In this document: positions 42,494 through 51,253 of the stretch, one piece after another | Position numbering within the stretch: position 1 is the stretch's first letter | Layout: each line of letters starts with the position of its first letter | Assembly (NCBI RefSeq): GCF_051414115.1 | Contig: NZ_JBLKNZ010000001.1 | Coordinates: 62,001 to 126,000, forward strand | Direction: 5' to 3' | Origin: Halovenus marina | Lineage (GTDB): Archaea > Halobacteriota > Halobacteria > Halobacteriales > Haloarculaceae | DNA length: 64,000 bases | Position numbers and translations under genes: made by a program | Notes under the pieces: generated by a model | Seen by the model: only the letters and a program-made list of their open reading frames with translations | What the model was told of the DNA's origin: nothing | Database searches by the model: none

Positions 42494-43861
42494 CTACGGC
42501 CCACGCGGCGAGGGGTCGAGATACCGCGTCAGTTCGACAGCGAAGTCGTCTGCGAGCGCGGCCACCTCGTCACCGACGAGCACCTGGTATTCGTCCGCGA
42601 GCGCTGCCTCGATTTCGACGCCCAGCGAGACCCGGAAGAGTTCGTCGCTTTCGAGCAGTGACTGAGCAGTTCGGAACTCGCGTTCGCGTTCGACGACGTA
42701 CCGGTCGCCGTCGATGAAGGGGCCGTCGGCGTCGCCGTCCCGGTAGGCGTCGAGAAAGGCCTCGGCGTGTTCGCGGACGTGTACCGGCGGCCCCTCGTGG
42801 CGTTCGACGCGGGGGCGCTCGGCCACCGATAGCTCGAACAGGAGGGCGGACCGCTCGTCGGTGGCGACGGCGGCCGACCGGAACACGTCGAACCCGCGCC
42901 GGTCGAGTTCGCCCGCGACCCCCGACTGGGAGCGTTCGAGTTGGGGCCACAGCTGGTCGTCGACGATGTCGGGCGTCTCGAACTGCAGGGCGACCGGCGT
43001 GGTGGCCCGCTCGTTGAATCGCTCGCGAACCGCCGCTTCAGAGAGTGGGTCCGGCTCGGGGCGCTCGAACAGCGAATCCCGGGGATCGGCAAGCAGTTCG
43101 CGCGCGAAGTGCTGGAGGCGCGCCAGATTCGTCGCCGAGAGCACCGCCGCGACGTTTCGGGCTGGGTCGGTCGGATCGATAACGACGAGCGGGTCGTCGA
43201 AGGTGGCGGTACCGTGGTCTTCGGGGTCGAACCGAACCCGAGGGTGCCAGTCCGCGGCGGCCTCGACGAGCGGCCGGAACCCCCCGTGTTCGAGCACGAG
43301 CAGTTCGGTCAGAAATCCCGAAAAGCCTTTCGTCCGCAGGTCGCTCCCGTAGACGCCGATGGCGGTGAAAAACTGCTTGCAGACCCGGACGTCCCCGGCG
43401 AGGTCGGCGTCGAGTCGCGCGTCGATGTACTGGCTGTGGAAGGGCGTTCGGTCGACGGCAGAGCGGATGTCCGTGGCCGTCTCCAGGTCGTAACAGGGGA
43501 CCAGATCCACCTCGAAGCCGTCGTACTCGCCAACGACGTAGGGATGTTCCGCGAACTCCTCGCGGCCGTCGGGGAGGACGGCATGGCCGACGGCGAGGCC
43601 GAACTCTTCCAGTTGATTTCGGTCGAGATCGGGGTCGAAGGCCACGAACAGGTCGATGTCGCGGTCGCCGGACAGCCACGTGTCCCGAGCGGTCGAACCG
43701 ACCTGGATCACGCTCGCGTCGACCGGTAACTCCGCCTCGATTGCCGCCTCGGTTCGGGTGCGCAGGTCCTCGACGGCCCCCTGGAGCCGCTCGCGCTCGT
43801 CGTCGTCGGGCCGAACCCGCTCGCGCACCCGGTCGAGGACGGATTCGAGCGAATCGCTCAT
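42494..43861 (-). CDS. cca: CCA-adding tRNA nucleotidyltransferase (archaeal class I)
   Basis: Adds or repairs the 3' CCA of tRNAs without a nucleic-acid template. 455 residues. The nucleotidyltransferase signature GSTARDTWLSGDRDIDLFV carries the catalytic aspartates, and a third lies in YDGFEVDLVPCYDL. Archaeal class I features follow: FHSQYIDARL, VRVCKQFFTAIGVYGSDLRTKGFSGFLTELL, and a C-terminal tail-binding domain. Neither tRNA gene in this window encodes CCA, so the enzyme is needed. It is convergent with the deacetylase gene and divergent from tRNA-Asn. Confidence 0.94.
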   Translation of the reverse strand: MSDSLESVLDRVRERVRPDDDERERLQGAVEDLRTRTEAAIEAELPVDASVIQVGSTARDTWLSGDRDIDLFVAFDPDLDRNQLEEFGLAVGHAVLPDGREEFAEHPYVVGEYDGFEVDLVPCYDLETATDIRSAVDRTPFHSQYIDARLDADLAGDVRVCKQFFTAIGVYGSDLRTKGFSGFLTELLVLEHGGFRPLVEAAADWHPRVRFDPEDHGTATFDDPLVVIDPTDPARNVAAVLSATNLARLQHFARELLADPRDSLFERPEPDPLSEAAVRERFNERATTPVALQFETPDIVDDQLWPQLERSQSGVAGELDRRGFDVFRSAAVATDERSALLFELSVAERPRVERHEGPPVHVREHAEAFLDAYRDGDADGPFIDGDRYVVEREREFRTAQSLLESDELFRVSLGVEIEAALADEYQVLVGDEVAALADDFAVELTRYLDPSPRGP

Positions 43862-43953
43862 AGGCTCGATTGCCAGCAGGTACGTGAAAGCGTGTCGGTG
43901 CGGGACGGAAAACGAAACGCCTTTGAAATAGATCCTGCTACTGGAGTATGCGT

Positions 43954-44026
43954 GCCGCCGTAGCTCAGTTGGTAGAGCACCACGCTGTTAACGTGGTTGT
44001 CCCAGGTTCGAGTCCTGGCGGTGGCG
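43954..44026 (+). tRNA. tRNA-Asn (anticodon GTT)
   Basis: 73 bases with a full cloverleaf. Acceptor GCCGCCG pairs with CGGTGGC, the D arm is GCTC-AGTTGGTA-GAGC, and the anticodon arm CCACG-CTGTTAA-CGTGG has anticodon GTT. The T arm is CCAGG-TTCGAGT-CCTGG. The discriminator is G and CCA is not encoded. Confidence 0.96.
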
Positions 44027-44095
44027 CTTTCTGCGAGCGATACCATCGCTGACTCTCAACGGACGATACCTTCTTACCGTCACTAATTGAACACG

Positions 44096-44109
44096 TGAAC
44101 GAGCGTTCA
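44096..44109. promoter_or_regulatory. Candidate operator at start of ABC exporter operon
   Basis: TGAACGAGCGTTCA is a palindrome (TGAACG and CGTTCA around AG) whose last base is the A of the ATG. A direct half-site TGAAC occurs eight bases earlier (TGAACACGTGAACG). A weak TATA-like TTCTTACC lies at 44071-44078. A dimeric repressor here would cover the transcription start. Confidence 0.45.
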
Positions 44110-45116
44110 TGCCAGCCATCGAAACCAGGGAGTTGACAAAATACTACGGCGACGTGCGAGGTGTCGAGGACCTCTCGTTTACCGTCGAGACCGGCGAGGT
44201 GTTCGGCTTCCTCGGGCCGAACGGGGCCGGAAAGTCGACGACCATCCGGACTCTCATGGGATTTCAGTCCCCGACGGAGGGCACGGCGACTGTGCTCGGT
44301 GCAGATATCAGAGACGCGTCGGCGCTCAGAGAAGCGCGTGCAGATGTCGGATACCTGCCCGACGAACTGGGGTTCAGGGAAACTGTCACCGGGCGACGAC
44401 TGCTGGAGTATCACGGGTCGCTCCGGGGCGACGTGCGAAGCGAGGAGTTGCTGGAGTTGTTCGACCCGCCGCTCGACCGCAAGGTCAGGGAGTACTCCAC
44501 CGGCAACAAGCAGATGCTCGCCATCATCCTCGCGTTCATGCACGACCCCGACCTGGTGATCATGGACGAACCGACCGCCGGGCTGGACCCGCTGAAACAG
44601 GAGCGACTGCTCGAGTTCATCCGCGCCGAACAGGACCGGGGCAAGACCTTCTTTTTCTCCTCGCACATCCTCAGCGAGGTCCGAAAGGTGTGTGACCGCG
44701 TCGGAATCGTTCGCGACGGGAAACTCGTCGAGCTGGAGGACATCGACTCCCTGCTCGACCGGAGTGGCAAGACAGTCCGGGTGAACCTCGGCGGGTCGGT
44801 CACCGAGAGTGACTTCGATATCGACGGTGCGCACGACGTGACCGTCGGCGGTGGCAAAGAATCGAGCGACGGCAGCGCGCAACCGGACGGCCGCGACAGT
44901 ACGACGTCGGTGTCGTTCACCTACACCGGGGCGTACGAGCCACTGCTTCGTCACCTGCTCCAGTACGACGTCCTCGACCTTTCTATCGAGGAAGCGCCAC
45001 TTGAGGACGTGTTCATGCGCTTCTACGGCGAGCAGGATGCCCGGGCCGTCGTGGAGCAGGTCGAACACCGGAACGACTCGGGGGAGACCGAATCAGAGGA
45101 GACCACCGATGTTTGA
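44109..45116 (+). CDS. ABC transporter ATP-binding protein
   Basis: A 335-residue ATPase of the ABC-2 exporter type. Walker A is GPNGAGKSTT, the Q loop is near MGFQSP, the signature is the variant YSTGNKQM (instead of LSGGQ), and Walker B is LVIMDEPTAGLDP. The H loop is in FFFSSHILSEV. A 100-residue C-terminal extension contains a low-complexity acidic stretch. It is the first of three overlapping genes, with two permease half-subunits following, so the complex is probably a heterodimeric-permease exporter. The substrate is unknown; drug or lipid export and bacitracin-type resistance are common for relatives. Confidence 0.92.
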   Translation: MPAIETRELTKYYGDVRGVEDLSFTVETGEVFGFLGPNGAGKSTTIRTLMGFQSPTEGTATVLGADIRDASALREARADVGYLPDELGFRETVTGRRLLEYHGSLRGDVRSEELLELFDPPLDRKVREYSTGNKQMLAIILAFMHDPDLVIMDEPTAGLDPLKQERLLEFIRAEQDRGKTFFFSSHILSEVRKVCDRVGIVRDGKLVELEDIDSLLDRSGKTVRVNLGGSVTESDFDIDGAHDVTVGGGKESSDGSAQPDGRDSTTSVSFTYTGAYEPLLRHLLQYDVLDLSIEEAPLEDVFMRFYGEQDARAVVEQVEHRNDSGETESEETTDV

Positions 45117-45894
45117 GACGGCCCGCTTCGAGGCGGAGCGTCGCCTCATCGGGTCGGTCGTCGTCGCAATCGGCCTGTCCGCGTTCGCCGCGATGATCAT
45201 CCTCATCGCACCGGGGGTGCTGGAGGACATCGATATCGACGCACTCCTCGAGGCGTACCCGCCCGCGCTGGTCGAGGCGATGCAACTCGACGTCATCGCG
45301 ACCATCGAGGGGTTCGTGGCGCTCGAACTGTACTGGTTCGGCCTGCTGATCGTCCTCGGCATCTACGTCGCCTACAGCGCGGCCGGTACCATCGCCGGGG
45401 ACATCGAGGACGGGACGATGGACACACTCCTCGCCGCTCCCGTCTCGCGGCGGCGGGTTCTCGGCGAGAAGTTTCTCGCCGTGCTCGTGCCCATCGTCGT
45501 CGTCAACGTCGCCCTCCTCGTCGTCGTGTACGCCGGGACACGACTCGTCGACGAACCGATAGCGGCCGCGGACCTCGTCGCCGTTCACGCATTCTCGATC
45601 CCCTACCTGTTGCTGTGGGCGGCGTTCGGAACGCTGGTGTCGGTGTTTGCATCCCGTCGCGTCGTCGCCGAAGGGGTCGCCGCCGGAACGGTCGTGGCCA
45701 CCTTTCTCGCCGAGACAGTCGCAGACGGAGCCGATCTTGACTGGATCGGCGCAGTCTCGCCGACGCGCTATTACGACCCAGTTACGATCCTCACCGCGAG
45801 CGAGTACGATTACGCTGGCGGGGCTGTCCTCCTCGTCGCCGCCGCGGTGTTTGTCCTGACAGCGAGCGTCCAGTTCGTGCGGAGGGACATCTGA
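45109..45894 (+). CDS. ABC-2 type permease, first subunit
   Basis: A 261-residue membrane protein with about six helices. MFETARFEAERRLIGSVVVAIGL opens with an amphipathic elbow and the first helix. A family-typical segment, GTIAGDIEDGTMDTLLAAPVSRRRVLGEKF, lies in the cytoplasmic loop around residues 98-127. It starts within the end of the ATPase gene (eight-base overlap) and its stop overlaps the next start by one base. It pairs in sequence with the second permease, which shares YSAAGxxAGD and MDTxLAAPVSR, so the two arose by duplication. Confidence 0.88.
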   Translation: MFETARFEAERRLIGSVVVAIGLSAFAAMIILIAPGVLEDIDIDALLEAYPPALVEAMQLDVIATIEGFVALELYWFGLLIVLGIYVAYSAAGTIAGDIEDGTMDTLLAAPVSRRRVLGEKFLAVLVPIVVVNVALLVVVYAGTRLVDEPIAAADLVAVHAFSIPYLLLWAAFGTLVSVFASRRVVAEGVAAGTVVATFLAETVADGADLDWIGAVSPTRYYDPVTILTASEYDYAGGAVLLVAAAVFVLTASVQFVRRDI

Positions 45895-46724
45895 TGAACC
45901 CCTCGACCGACCCCGAGATGGTCGACCGCACTCGGGCGCTTCTCACCGTCGCCCAGTTCGAGGGTGAGCAACGGATCCGGATCACAGGCATCCTCGCCGT
46001 CGTGTTCTCGCTGTTTGCGGCGCTGTTTCTCTGGGTCGCACCCGACATCGTCGCTGCGGGCGTCTACGAGGATCTGTTCGACTCGATGCCGCCAGCACTC
46101 ACCGCGCTGTTCGGGTTCGAGAGCCTCGGTTCGCTGGAGGGATTCGTCGCTGGCGAGTACTACACGCTGGTCGTCGTCGTCGGACTGGGTGGGTATCTCG
46201 CCTACAGTGCGGCCGGTAGCGTCGCCGGTGACCTCGAATCCGAACGGATGGACACCGTTCTCGCCGCACCGGTTTCGCGGACGAGCGTCTTGCTCGGCAC
46301 GTATCTGTCGTTGCTCGTCCCCATCCTCGTCCTGAACGCCGTCGTGCCGCTGGTGCTGTACGTTGGATCGGTGCTGGTCGACGATCCGATATCGCTTGCG
46401 GACCTGGCCGCCCTCCACGTGCTGGCGATTCCTTACCTGCTTTGCTGGGGCGCAGTCGGCCTGTTCGTCGGCGTCGTCGTTCGTGGTGGACGACTCGCGG
46501 GCCGTGTCGTTATTGCCGTTGTCCTTGGGACGTGGCTGATCGAATCCGTCGTCGTCGAAACCGACTACGAGTGGCTCGGGGGTCTCGCTCCGATGCGATA
46601 CTTCGAGCCGTCGGCGGTCCTCGTCGATGGGAGTTACGACGTGGCTGGCGCAGCGCTCTTGCTAGCTGTCGCCGCCGTGCTGGTCGGCGCGAGTCTCCTC
46701 GCCTTCCAGCGGCGGGACCTCTGA
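45894..46724 (+). CDS. ABC-2 type permease, second subunit
   Basis: A 276-residue paralogue of the preceding permease with the same six-helix layout and the loop motif SVAGDLESERMDTVLAAPVSR. The N-terminus is longer by about 15 polar residues. The stop-start overlap TGATG with the first permease implies coupled translation and equal stoichiometry. Together with the ATPase at 44109 the three genes encode a complete exporter. No dedicated binding protein is present, consistent with export. Confidence 0.88.
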   Translation: MNPSTDPEMVDRTRALLTVAQFEGEQRIRITGILAVVFSLFAALFLWVAPDIVAAGVYEDLFDSMPPALTALFGFESLGSLEGFVAGEYYTLVVVVGLGGYLAYSAAGSVAGDLESERMDTVLAAPVSRTSVLLGTYLSLLVPILVLNAVVPLVLYVGSVLVDDPISLADLAALHVLAIPYLLCWGAVGLFVGVVVRGGRLAGRVVIAVVLGTWLIESVVVETDYEWLGGLAPMRYFEPSAVLVDGSYDVAGAALLLAVAAVLVGASLLAFQRRDL

Positions 46725-46767
46725 ACACCGCTGTTCTCGGCGGTGGATTCAGGGTGACAGAACCGTA

Positions 46768-47562
46768 ATGACGGGTATGGAACTCCAGCTACTCGACAGG
46801 GGAACCATCCGGTCGGACCTGAACTTCGCGCTTGACGGTGCCGTCACCGCCACCTACAGCGACCGGTCGCCGGATCTCGAATACGGAGAGTATGCCGTCT
46901 GGAACCTCCTCGTCGACCATCCCGAGGCGACGGTGCTCTGGGATACTGGATCGCATCCCGACGCGGCCGACGGCCACTGGCCCGACTCGCTGTTCGAGGC
47001 GTTCGCTCACGTCGACGCAGACGAACGCGACCTTGAGACGGCACTCGCAGATGTCGGCTACGATGTCTCGGATATCGACATCGTCGTGCAGTCACATCTC
47101 CATCTCGACCACGCCGGTGGACTCTACCACTTTGCGGGGACCGAGGTTCCGGTCTACGTCCACCGCCGGGAACTCGAACACGCCTATCTCAGCGCAAAGA
47201 GCGACGCAGGCGATACAGCCTACCTCGCAGCCGATTTCGACCTCGACCTGAACTGGGAGGTGGTTCACGGCGAGCGACAACTCCTACCCGGAATCGAGTT
47301 GCTTCACCTGCCGGGACACACGCCGGGCCAACTTGGCGCGGCGATAGAGGCCGACTCCGGAACTGTGCTGATCGGCGGCGACGTGGCCTTTCTCGCCGAA
47401 AACTACGAGGCAGGCCGAGCGATGGGGTCGAGCCTGATTCACGACTCACAGGCGCTGGCCGAGAGCATTCGGACGCTCAAAGACCGCGAGCGACGAACCG
47501 ACGCGACCGTACTGTACGGCCACGACAGCGACCAGATCGAGCGACTGCGCGGCACGCTCTGA
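46768..47562 (+). CDS. Metallo-beta-lactamase-fold hydrolase, AHL-lactonase-like
   Basis: A 264-residue MBL-fold protein. The metal motif is SHLHLDHAGGL, further ligands are HLPGHTPGQLG and IGGDVAF, and the last histidine is in VLYGHDSDQ. Order and spacing match the N-acyl-homoserine lactonase (AiiA-type) group. Haloarchaea are not known to use classical AHLs widely, so another lactone or ester may be the substrate. It lies 43 bases after the exporter operon on the same strand and may be co-transcribed. An internal ATG three codons in is an alternative start. Confidence 0.85.
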   Translation: MTGMELQLLDRGTIRSDLNFALDGAVTATYSDRSPDLEYGEYAVWNLLVDHPEATVLWDTGSHPDAADGHWPDSLFEAFAHVDADERDLETALADVGYDVSDIDIVVQSHLHLDHAGGLYHFAGTEVPVYVHRRELEHAYLSAKSDAGDTAYLAADFDLDLNWEVVHGERQLLPGIELLHLPGHTPGQLGAAIEADSGTVLIGGDVAFLAENYEAGRAMGSSLIHDSQALAESIRTLKDRERRTDATVLYGHDSDQIERLRGTL

Positions 47563-47595
47563 GTGGCGACGAACAGCGGCAACTCGGACCGGCTC

Positions 47596-48603
47596 TCAGA
47601 GCACCGCATCGAGCACGTCGTCGGCGTCGAACCGCACGGGATCGGTGGCAGGAACGCCAAGATCCGACGCGAACGATTCGACCGCAGTCTGTGCTTCCTC
47701 GGGTGAGAGCGACTGCGTGTTCAGCATGCCAGCGTCGACAGTCGCCCCCGAGACTGGTGCGCTCACCTGTTCGTACAGGTCGGCGTAGGATCGGGGGTCC
47801 GGGATCTGAAACCGCTCGTACTCGCGGACGGCGTCGTGGCCGGGGAGGTGACAGAACACCAGCGAATCCGGCTGTGCGCCGTGGAGAATCGAGGTCGTCA
47901 CCCCCGAGTACGCGGGATGCGCGAGCGCGCCCTGTCCCTCGACGAAGAGGATGTCGTGGTCGCTCGCCTGCTCGACGAGACGCTCGGTCGCACCGGCCGC
48001 GAAATCCGCGATCGTCCGGTCGATTGCGATCCCCCAGCCAGCGACCATGATACCGGTCTGTCCGGTCGGAACGACCGCCGCGTCGAGGCCGCGCTCGCGG
48101 GCCGCGTCCCGCAACTCGAAGGTGGCGGTCATCTTCCCCGTCGAGCAGTCGCTTCCGACCGTGAGGACCGTGCGGGCGTCCACGTCACCAGCGGTGCCCG
48201 CCGCAACCGACAGGTCCGCTGGCGGTCTGCGGACGTCGCGAAGGTCACAGCCGTGTTCGGTCGCGAGCGTGGCGAACTCCTCGTCTTCGGAGAGAAAATG
48301 GTGCAGCCCGGAGACCACGTCACAGCCGCGTTCGAGGGCCGCGCGGACGTCGGGCCGCCACGAGTCGTCGAACGCGCCGCCGATTGGTGAGATGCCGATG
48401 ACGAGCGCATCGCACGCGGGCGCGTCGGCCATGCGCTCGACGATGGGTGCGTCCTGCACGTCTGGGAGGTGGTCGGCAACGCGGTCCCCTGCGGTCGCTC
48501 GGTCGAGCACGGCGACGACCTCGTGGTCGCTGTACCGAAGAATCCCGACAGCCGTCTTCGCGTGGCCGGGGAACTGGTCGTGAGCGAGGATGGCGACGCG
48601 CAT
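47596..48603 (-). CDS. DUF1611 protein (DgcN-like)
   Basis: A 335-residue protein of the DUF1611 family. A Rossmann-like N-terminal half (MRVAILAHDQFPG...) is followed by a P-loop NTPase-like domain with VGSDCSTGKMTATFELRDAA (Walker A) and VEGQGALAHPAYSG. Characterised relatives (DgcN) act with the epimerase DgcA in D-glutamate catabolism. No dgcA-like gene is adjacent here, so that role is uncertain. It is convergent with the MBL-fold gene. The ATG at 48603 matches the family start. Confidence 0.8.
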   Translation of the reverse strand: MRVAILAHDQFPGHAKTAVGILRYSDHEVVAVLDRATAGDRVADHLPDVQDAPIVERMADAPACDALVIGISPIGGAFDDSWRPDVRAALERGCDVVSGLHHFLSEDEEFATLATEHGCDLRDVRRPPADLSVAAGTAGDVDARTVLTVGSDCSTGKMTATFELRDAARERGLDAAVVPTGQTGIMVAGWGIAIDRTIADFAAGATERLVEQASDHDILFVEGQGALAHPAYSGVTTSILHGAQPDSLVFCHLPGHDAVREYERFQIPDPRSYADLYEQVSAPVSGATVDAGMLNTQSLSPEEAQTAVESFASDLGVPATDPVRFDADDVLDAVL

Positions 48604-48672
48604 ATTCCAAGCCGAGACGCCCGCCCGGTTAAGCCTACCGCAGGGCCACGCCGATGGCGGGCGAACGGTCAA

Positions 48673-49758
48673 TCACAGATCCGTCGCGGTGACAACCGTC
48701 TCGGTCGCGTCGATTGTGACCTGAGAGTCGGCGCTGACGGTGAGACTCACTGCTGTCGAATCGAGCGTCTCAGGTTGCTCGAACCGGGCGACGGCCGTTC
48801 GTGTGGTGTAGTCGTCGGTTCTCACACAGGGACGCCGATAACAGCCAAACGCGTGAATACCCTCGTCTGTTGTTTCGATTCGCTTCAGGTGCGGCGTCAC
48901 GGATCCGGACCCCCAGGCAGTCTCGATGAGGAGGACAGCTTCTGACTCGAACTCCGTCGACTCGATCAGCGCGATTGCATCGTTCCCCCAGTCGGGGTAG
49001 ACGCGGTCGATATCGTCCGCATCAGTCAGGACTGTCACGTACACCTGTGTGTTGGTGGACTGGGGCATGTGACGGAGCCCGCCGTATTGGAGAACTGATG
49101 ACCCTGTCTCGGCTTGCTCGAAGTCGAGCGACGGCTCGGCAGACATATTTTCACACAGCCACACCGGCTGTTCATCCTCAGGGCCATTACACGGTGGCTC
49201 TTCTATCTCGTAGGGCGGTGTGTCAACGTCGTTTCCGGTGAGTTCCTCGATCGGCGTGAAGATGATCTCGATTGTTTCCGCAGCCGTGTAGGCGATATCG
49301 ACGTACCCATCCGTGCGCTCCGGAGTATTCTCGACATCGAAGTCGATGGTTTTGCGCGCAGTCGTTCCATCGACGTTCACCTCGAATGTCAGTGACATCC
49401 CGGGAGTGCCGACTGCCGGAAGCGCCTCAGAGGTTCCCGGCCCGACGGTCACATCGTCTGCAGAGCGTTTCGTCTCGCCGTCGAAAATAGTGACCGAAAC
49501 CGTCCGCGTCGTGTCTGTCCTGTTGTGCACGCGCCCATCGATCGAACGGTCATCATCGTCCCCCTGTGGTGGCGTCTTTTCGTCTGTGCCGTCCCCGCTT
49601 CCGTCATCTGCGCTCCCGTCGGCGGAGTTGCTCTGATCGTCAGTCCCGTCGGTGGTGTTCCCGTCGTCGTTCGGATCGGTGCTGCCAGAACTGAGACAAC
49701 CGGCAGAGATCACGGAGAGGGCGATGCCTGCGCCAGCGAGGAATCGTCGTCGCTTCAT
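48673..49758 (-). CDS. Tat lipoprotein of unknown function
   Basis: A 361-residue exported lipoprotein. MKRRRFLAGAGIALSVISAGC gives a twin-arginine motif and a lipobox SAGC, so Cys21 should be lipidated. A long Asp/Ser/Thr-rich linker (about residues 24-72) holds the domain off the membrane. The first folded part (VHNRTDTTRTVSVTIFDGE) looks like an Ig-like beta domain. The second half contains four or more cysteines (EPPCNG, VWLCEN, FGCYRRPCVR) that may form disulphides. I do not recognise the second domain. It begins 70 bases upstream of the DUF1611 gene. Confidence 0.78.
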   Translation of the reverse strand: MKRRRFLAGAGIALSVISAGCLSSGSTDPNDDGNTTDGTDDQSNSADGSADDGSGDGTDEKTPPQGDDDDRSIDGRVHNRTDTTRTVSVTIFDGETKRSADDVTVGPGTSEALPAVGTPGMSLTFEVNVDGTTARKTIDFDVENTPERTDGYVDIAYTAAETIEIIFTPIEELTGNDVDTPPYEIEEPPCNGPEDEQPVWLCENMSAEPSLDFEQAETGSSVLQYGGLRHMPQSTNTQVYVTVLTDADDIDRVYPDWGNDAIALIESTEFESEAVLLIETAWGSGSVTPHLKRIETTDEGIHAFGCYRRPCVRTDDYTTRTAVARFEQPETLDSTAVSLTVSADSQVTIDATETVVTATDL

Positions 49759-49863
49759 CGTGTTTGCACCCAGACGTGCCACGGATAAACTGGCTCTGTA
49801 GGCGAAAACGGTCGTTTTAGTTATCGTGTCTCGAGACGAGAACCACCGCAGGAACTGATCGGG

Positions 49864-50766
49864 TCACACCACCCGAAACTCGACGCTCCAGAAGTCCTCC
49901 CATGCCGAGCGAAGCGCATCCTCGGGGTCGCCGGTCGCATCGACGGTCGCAGTCTCGTCGGCCAGATGCATGAACTCCCCGAGGACGGTGCGTTCGCCGA
50001 CGACGTACAGGCGGTCTGTCTCCCGCTCGTCGAGCGCCTCCTGACACCGCTCCAGATGATTGTCGATCTGTTCGTCGCGCAGTCGCTCAAATCGTGCCTG
50101 TGAGAACCCGCCCTTGGAGTGTTGGCTCTTGAGTTCGCTGTCGAACCCGTGGAATGCCGTCCGCTCCGTCCCGCGGTAGGTTCCCATCGCGAACAGATCC
50201 GACCGGACGAGCGCGAGCGTGTACTCGCCCCGGGGCTGGAACCACTCGCGGTCGATCCGGAACTCGTCTTCCCAGACGGCAAACGGCTCGGGTGCGACCG
50301 GCGGGCGGAGACAGACGCTCACGATGGAGGCGTCGTCAGTCATCGCCAGACAGGGCGTCGCCCGGGAGACGAGCGTCGTCCGGTCGCCAAACGCCTCTCG
50401 AGCGTCATCGGGAAGGTCACGGCCCGCTTCGATGAAGGTGGTAAACGCGCCCTGTGGTCCGGTCTCGAACGACTCCAGTCGGTCGAGCACCGCGTCGAGT
50501 CGGCGATCCGAAATGCGATCCTCGTGGCGGACTGCGACAGATGTCTCGTCGGATTCGATCTGGTCGATGCGGTCTTCGAGCTGGGTGATCCGGTCTTCGA
50601 GGCGGTTAGCCCGGCGCTGTGCTTCCTGCTTTTCGGTCACTGCGTCCGCACGACGCTCCTGTTCGGCCGCAAGCTGTTGTTCGAGACTGTTCCGGTCCGC
50701 TTCGAGGTCCTCGATTCGCTCTTTGAGCGCTGTCCGGCCGAGCAGGTCGTCGAGCATCACCTGCAT
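49864..50766 (-). CDS. Vms1/Ankzf1-family peptidyl-tRNA hydrolase (VLRF1 domain)
   Basis: A 300-residue protein. A coiled coil at residues 10-75 is followed by an eRF1-like VLRF1 domain at about 90-300. The catalytic loop is SQHSKGGFSQARFERLRDEQ near residue 217, the archaeal form of the Gly-rich Gln loop that in eukaryotic Vms1/ANKZF1 cuts stalled peptidyl-tRNA on 60S subunits. A role in ribosome-associated quality control is inferred from the family. No RqcH/Rqc2 gene is in this window. An ATG three codons downstream is an equally good start. Confidence 0.83.
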   Translation of the reverse strand: MQVMLDDLLGRTALKERIEDLEADRNSLEQQLAAEQERRADAVTEKQEAQRRANRLEDRITQLEDRIDQIESDETSVAVRHEDRISDRRLDAVLDRLESFETGPQGAFTTFIEAGRDLPDDAREAFGDRTTLVSRATPCLAMTDDASIVSVCLRPPVAPEPFAVWEDEFRIDREWFQPRGEYTLALVRSDLFAMGTYRGTERTAFHGFDSELKSQHSKGGFSQARFERLRDEQIDNHLERCQEALDERETDRLYVVGERTVLGEFMHLADETATVDATGDPEDALRSAWEDFWSVEFRVV

Positions 50767-50835
50767 CCGGGACTGGAAGCGTCTTAAACCCGGCGACAGC
50801 GACCACTGTGTCGCTCGTGTCTGACCGGCGCGCGA

Positions 50836-51174
50836 TCAGGCCGACCGGCCGAGCGCGAGTAGCTGTCGCGCCCGCGCTTCCTTCGCGAGCAACACCTCGC
50901 TGAGTGTCGGTGGGTTCTCGACGCCAGCCGCATCGAGAACCGACTCCGGAACGCTCAGCGTGTCCGCAGGCGTATCCGCGTCCCCCTCGACAGCGATGTG
51001 TGTCGTCCCGAGTTTCATGACGAGCGGTCTGTCGAGCGGTCTGATCTCCCGGTCAGCGTACAACTGCTCGTTGACCTGTTCGTGCTGTGCCTGGCACATC
51101 GATGCCCTCTCGCCCGTTCCCGGCTCGACGTAGAGTCGGCCGAGGTAATAGCCGCTTGAGAATTGCTCGAACAT
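50836..51174 (-). CDS. Conserved haloarchaeal protein, DUF5802-like
   Basis: A 112-residue protein: MFEQFSSGYYLGRLYVEPGTGERASM, QHEQVNEQLYADREIRPLDRPLVMKLGTTHIAV, and the tail PTLSEVLLAKEARARQLL. It matches a haloarchaeal family I recall as DUF5802, of unknown function. The beta-rich body and helical end suggest a small soluble domain. The start at 51174 was preferred to an ATG nine bases upstream because the family begins MFEQFS. It is 69 bases upstream of the Vms1-like gene on the same strand. Confidence 0.82.
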   Translation of the reverse strand: MFEQFSSGYYLGRLYVEPGTGERASMCQAQHEQVNEQLYADREIRPLDRPLVMKLGTTHIAVEGDADTPADTLSVPESVLDAAGVENPPTLSEVLLAKEARARQLLALGRSA

Positions 51175-51235
51175 GCGATACACTCTTCCTTGTGGGTTGG
51201 TACCAATAAACGCTCCGGGAAAGACTTATCACGAC

Positions 51236-51253
51236 GTTCTCGTCTACGAGAAC
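51236..51253. promoter_or_regulatory. Inverted repeat in divergent intergenic region
   Basis: GTTCTCG-TCTA-CGAGAAC is a perfect 7-bp inverted repeat with a 4-base spacer. It lies between two divergent genes (starts at 51174 and 51441/51468), following a TATA-like sequence GACTTATCAC. It could be an operator or an RNA hairpin. No further gene is visible in the 266-base gap. Confidence 0.35.
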
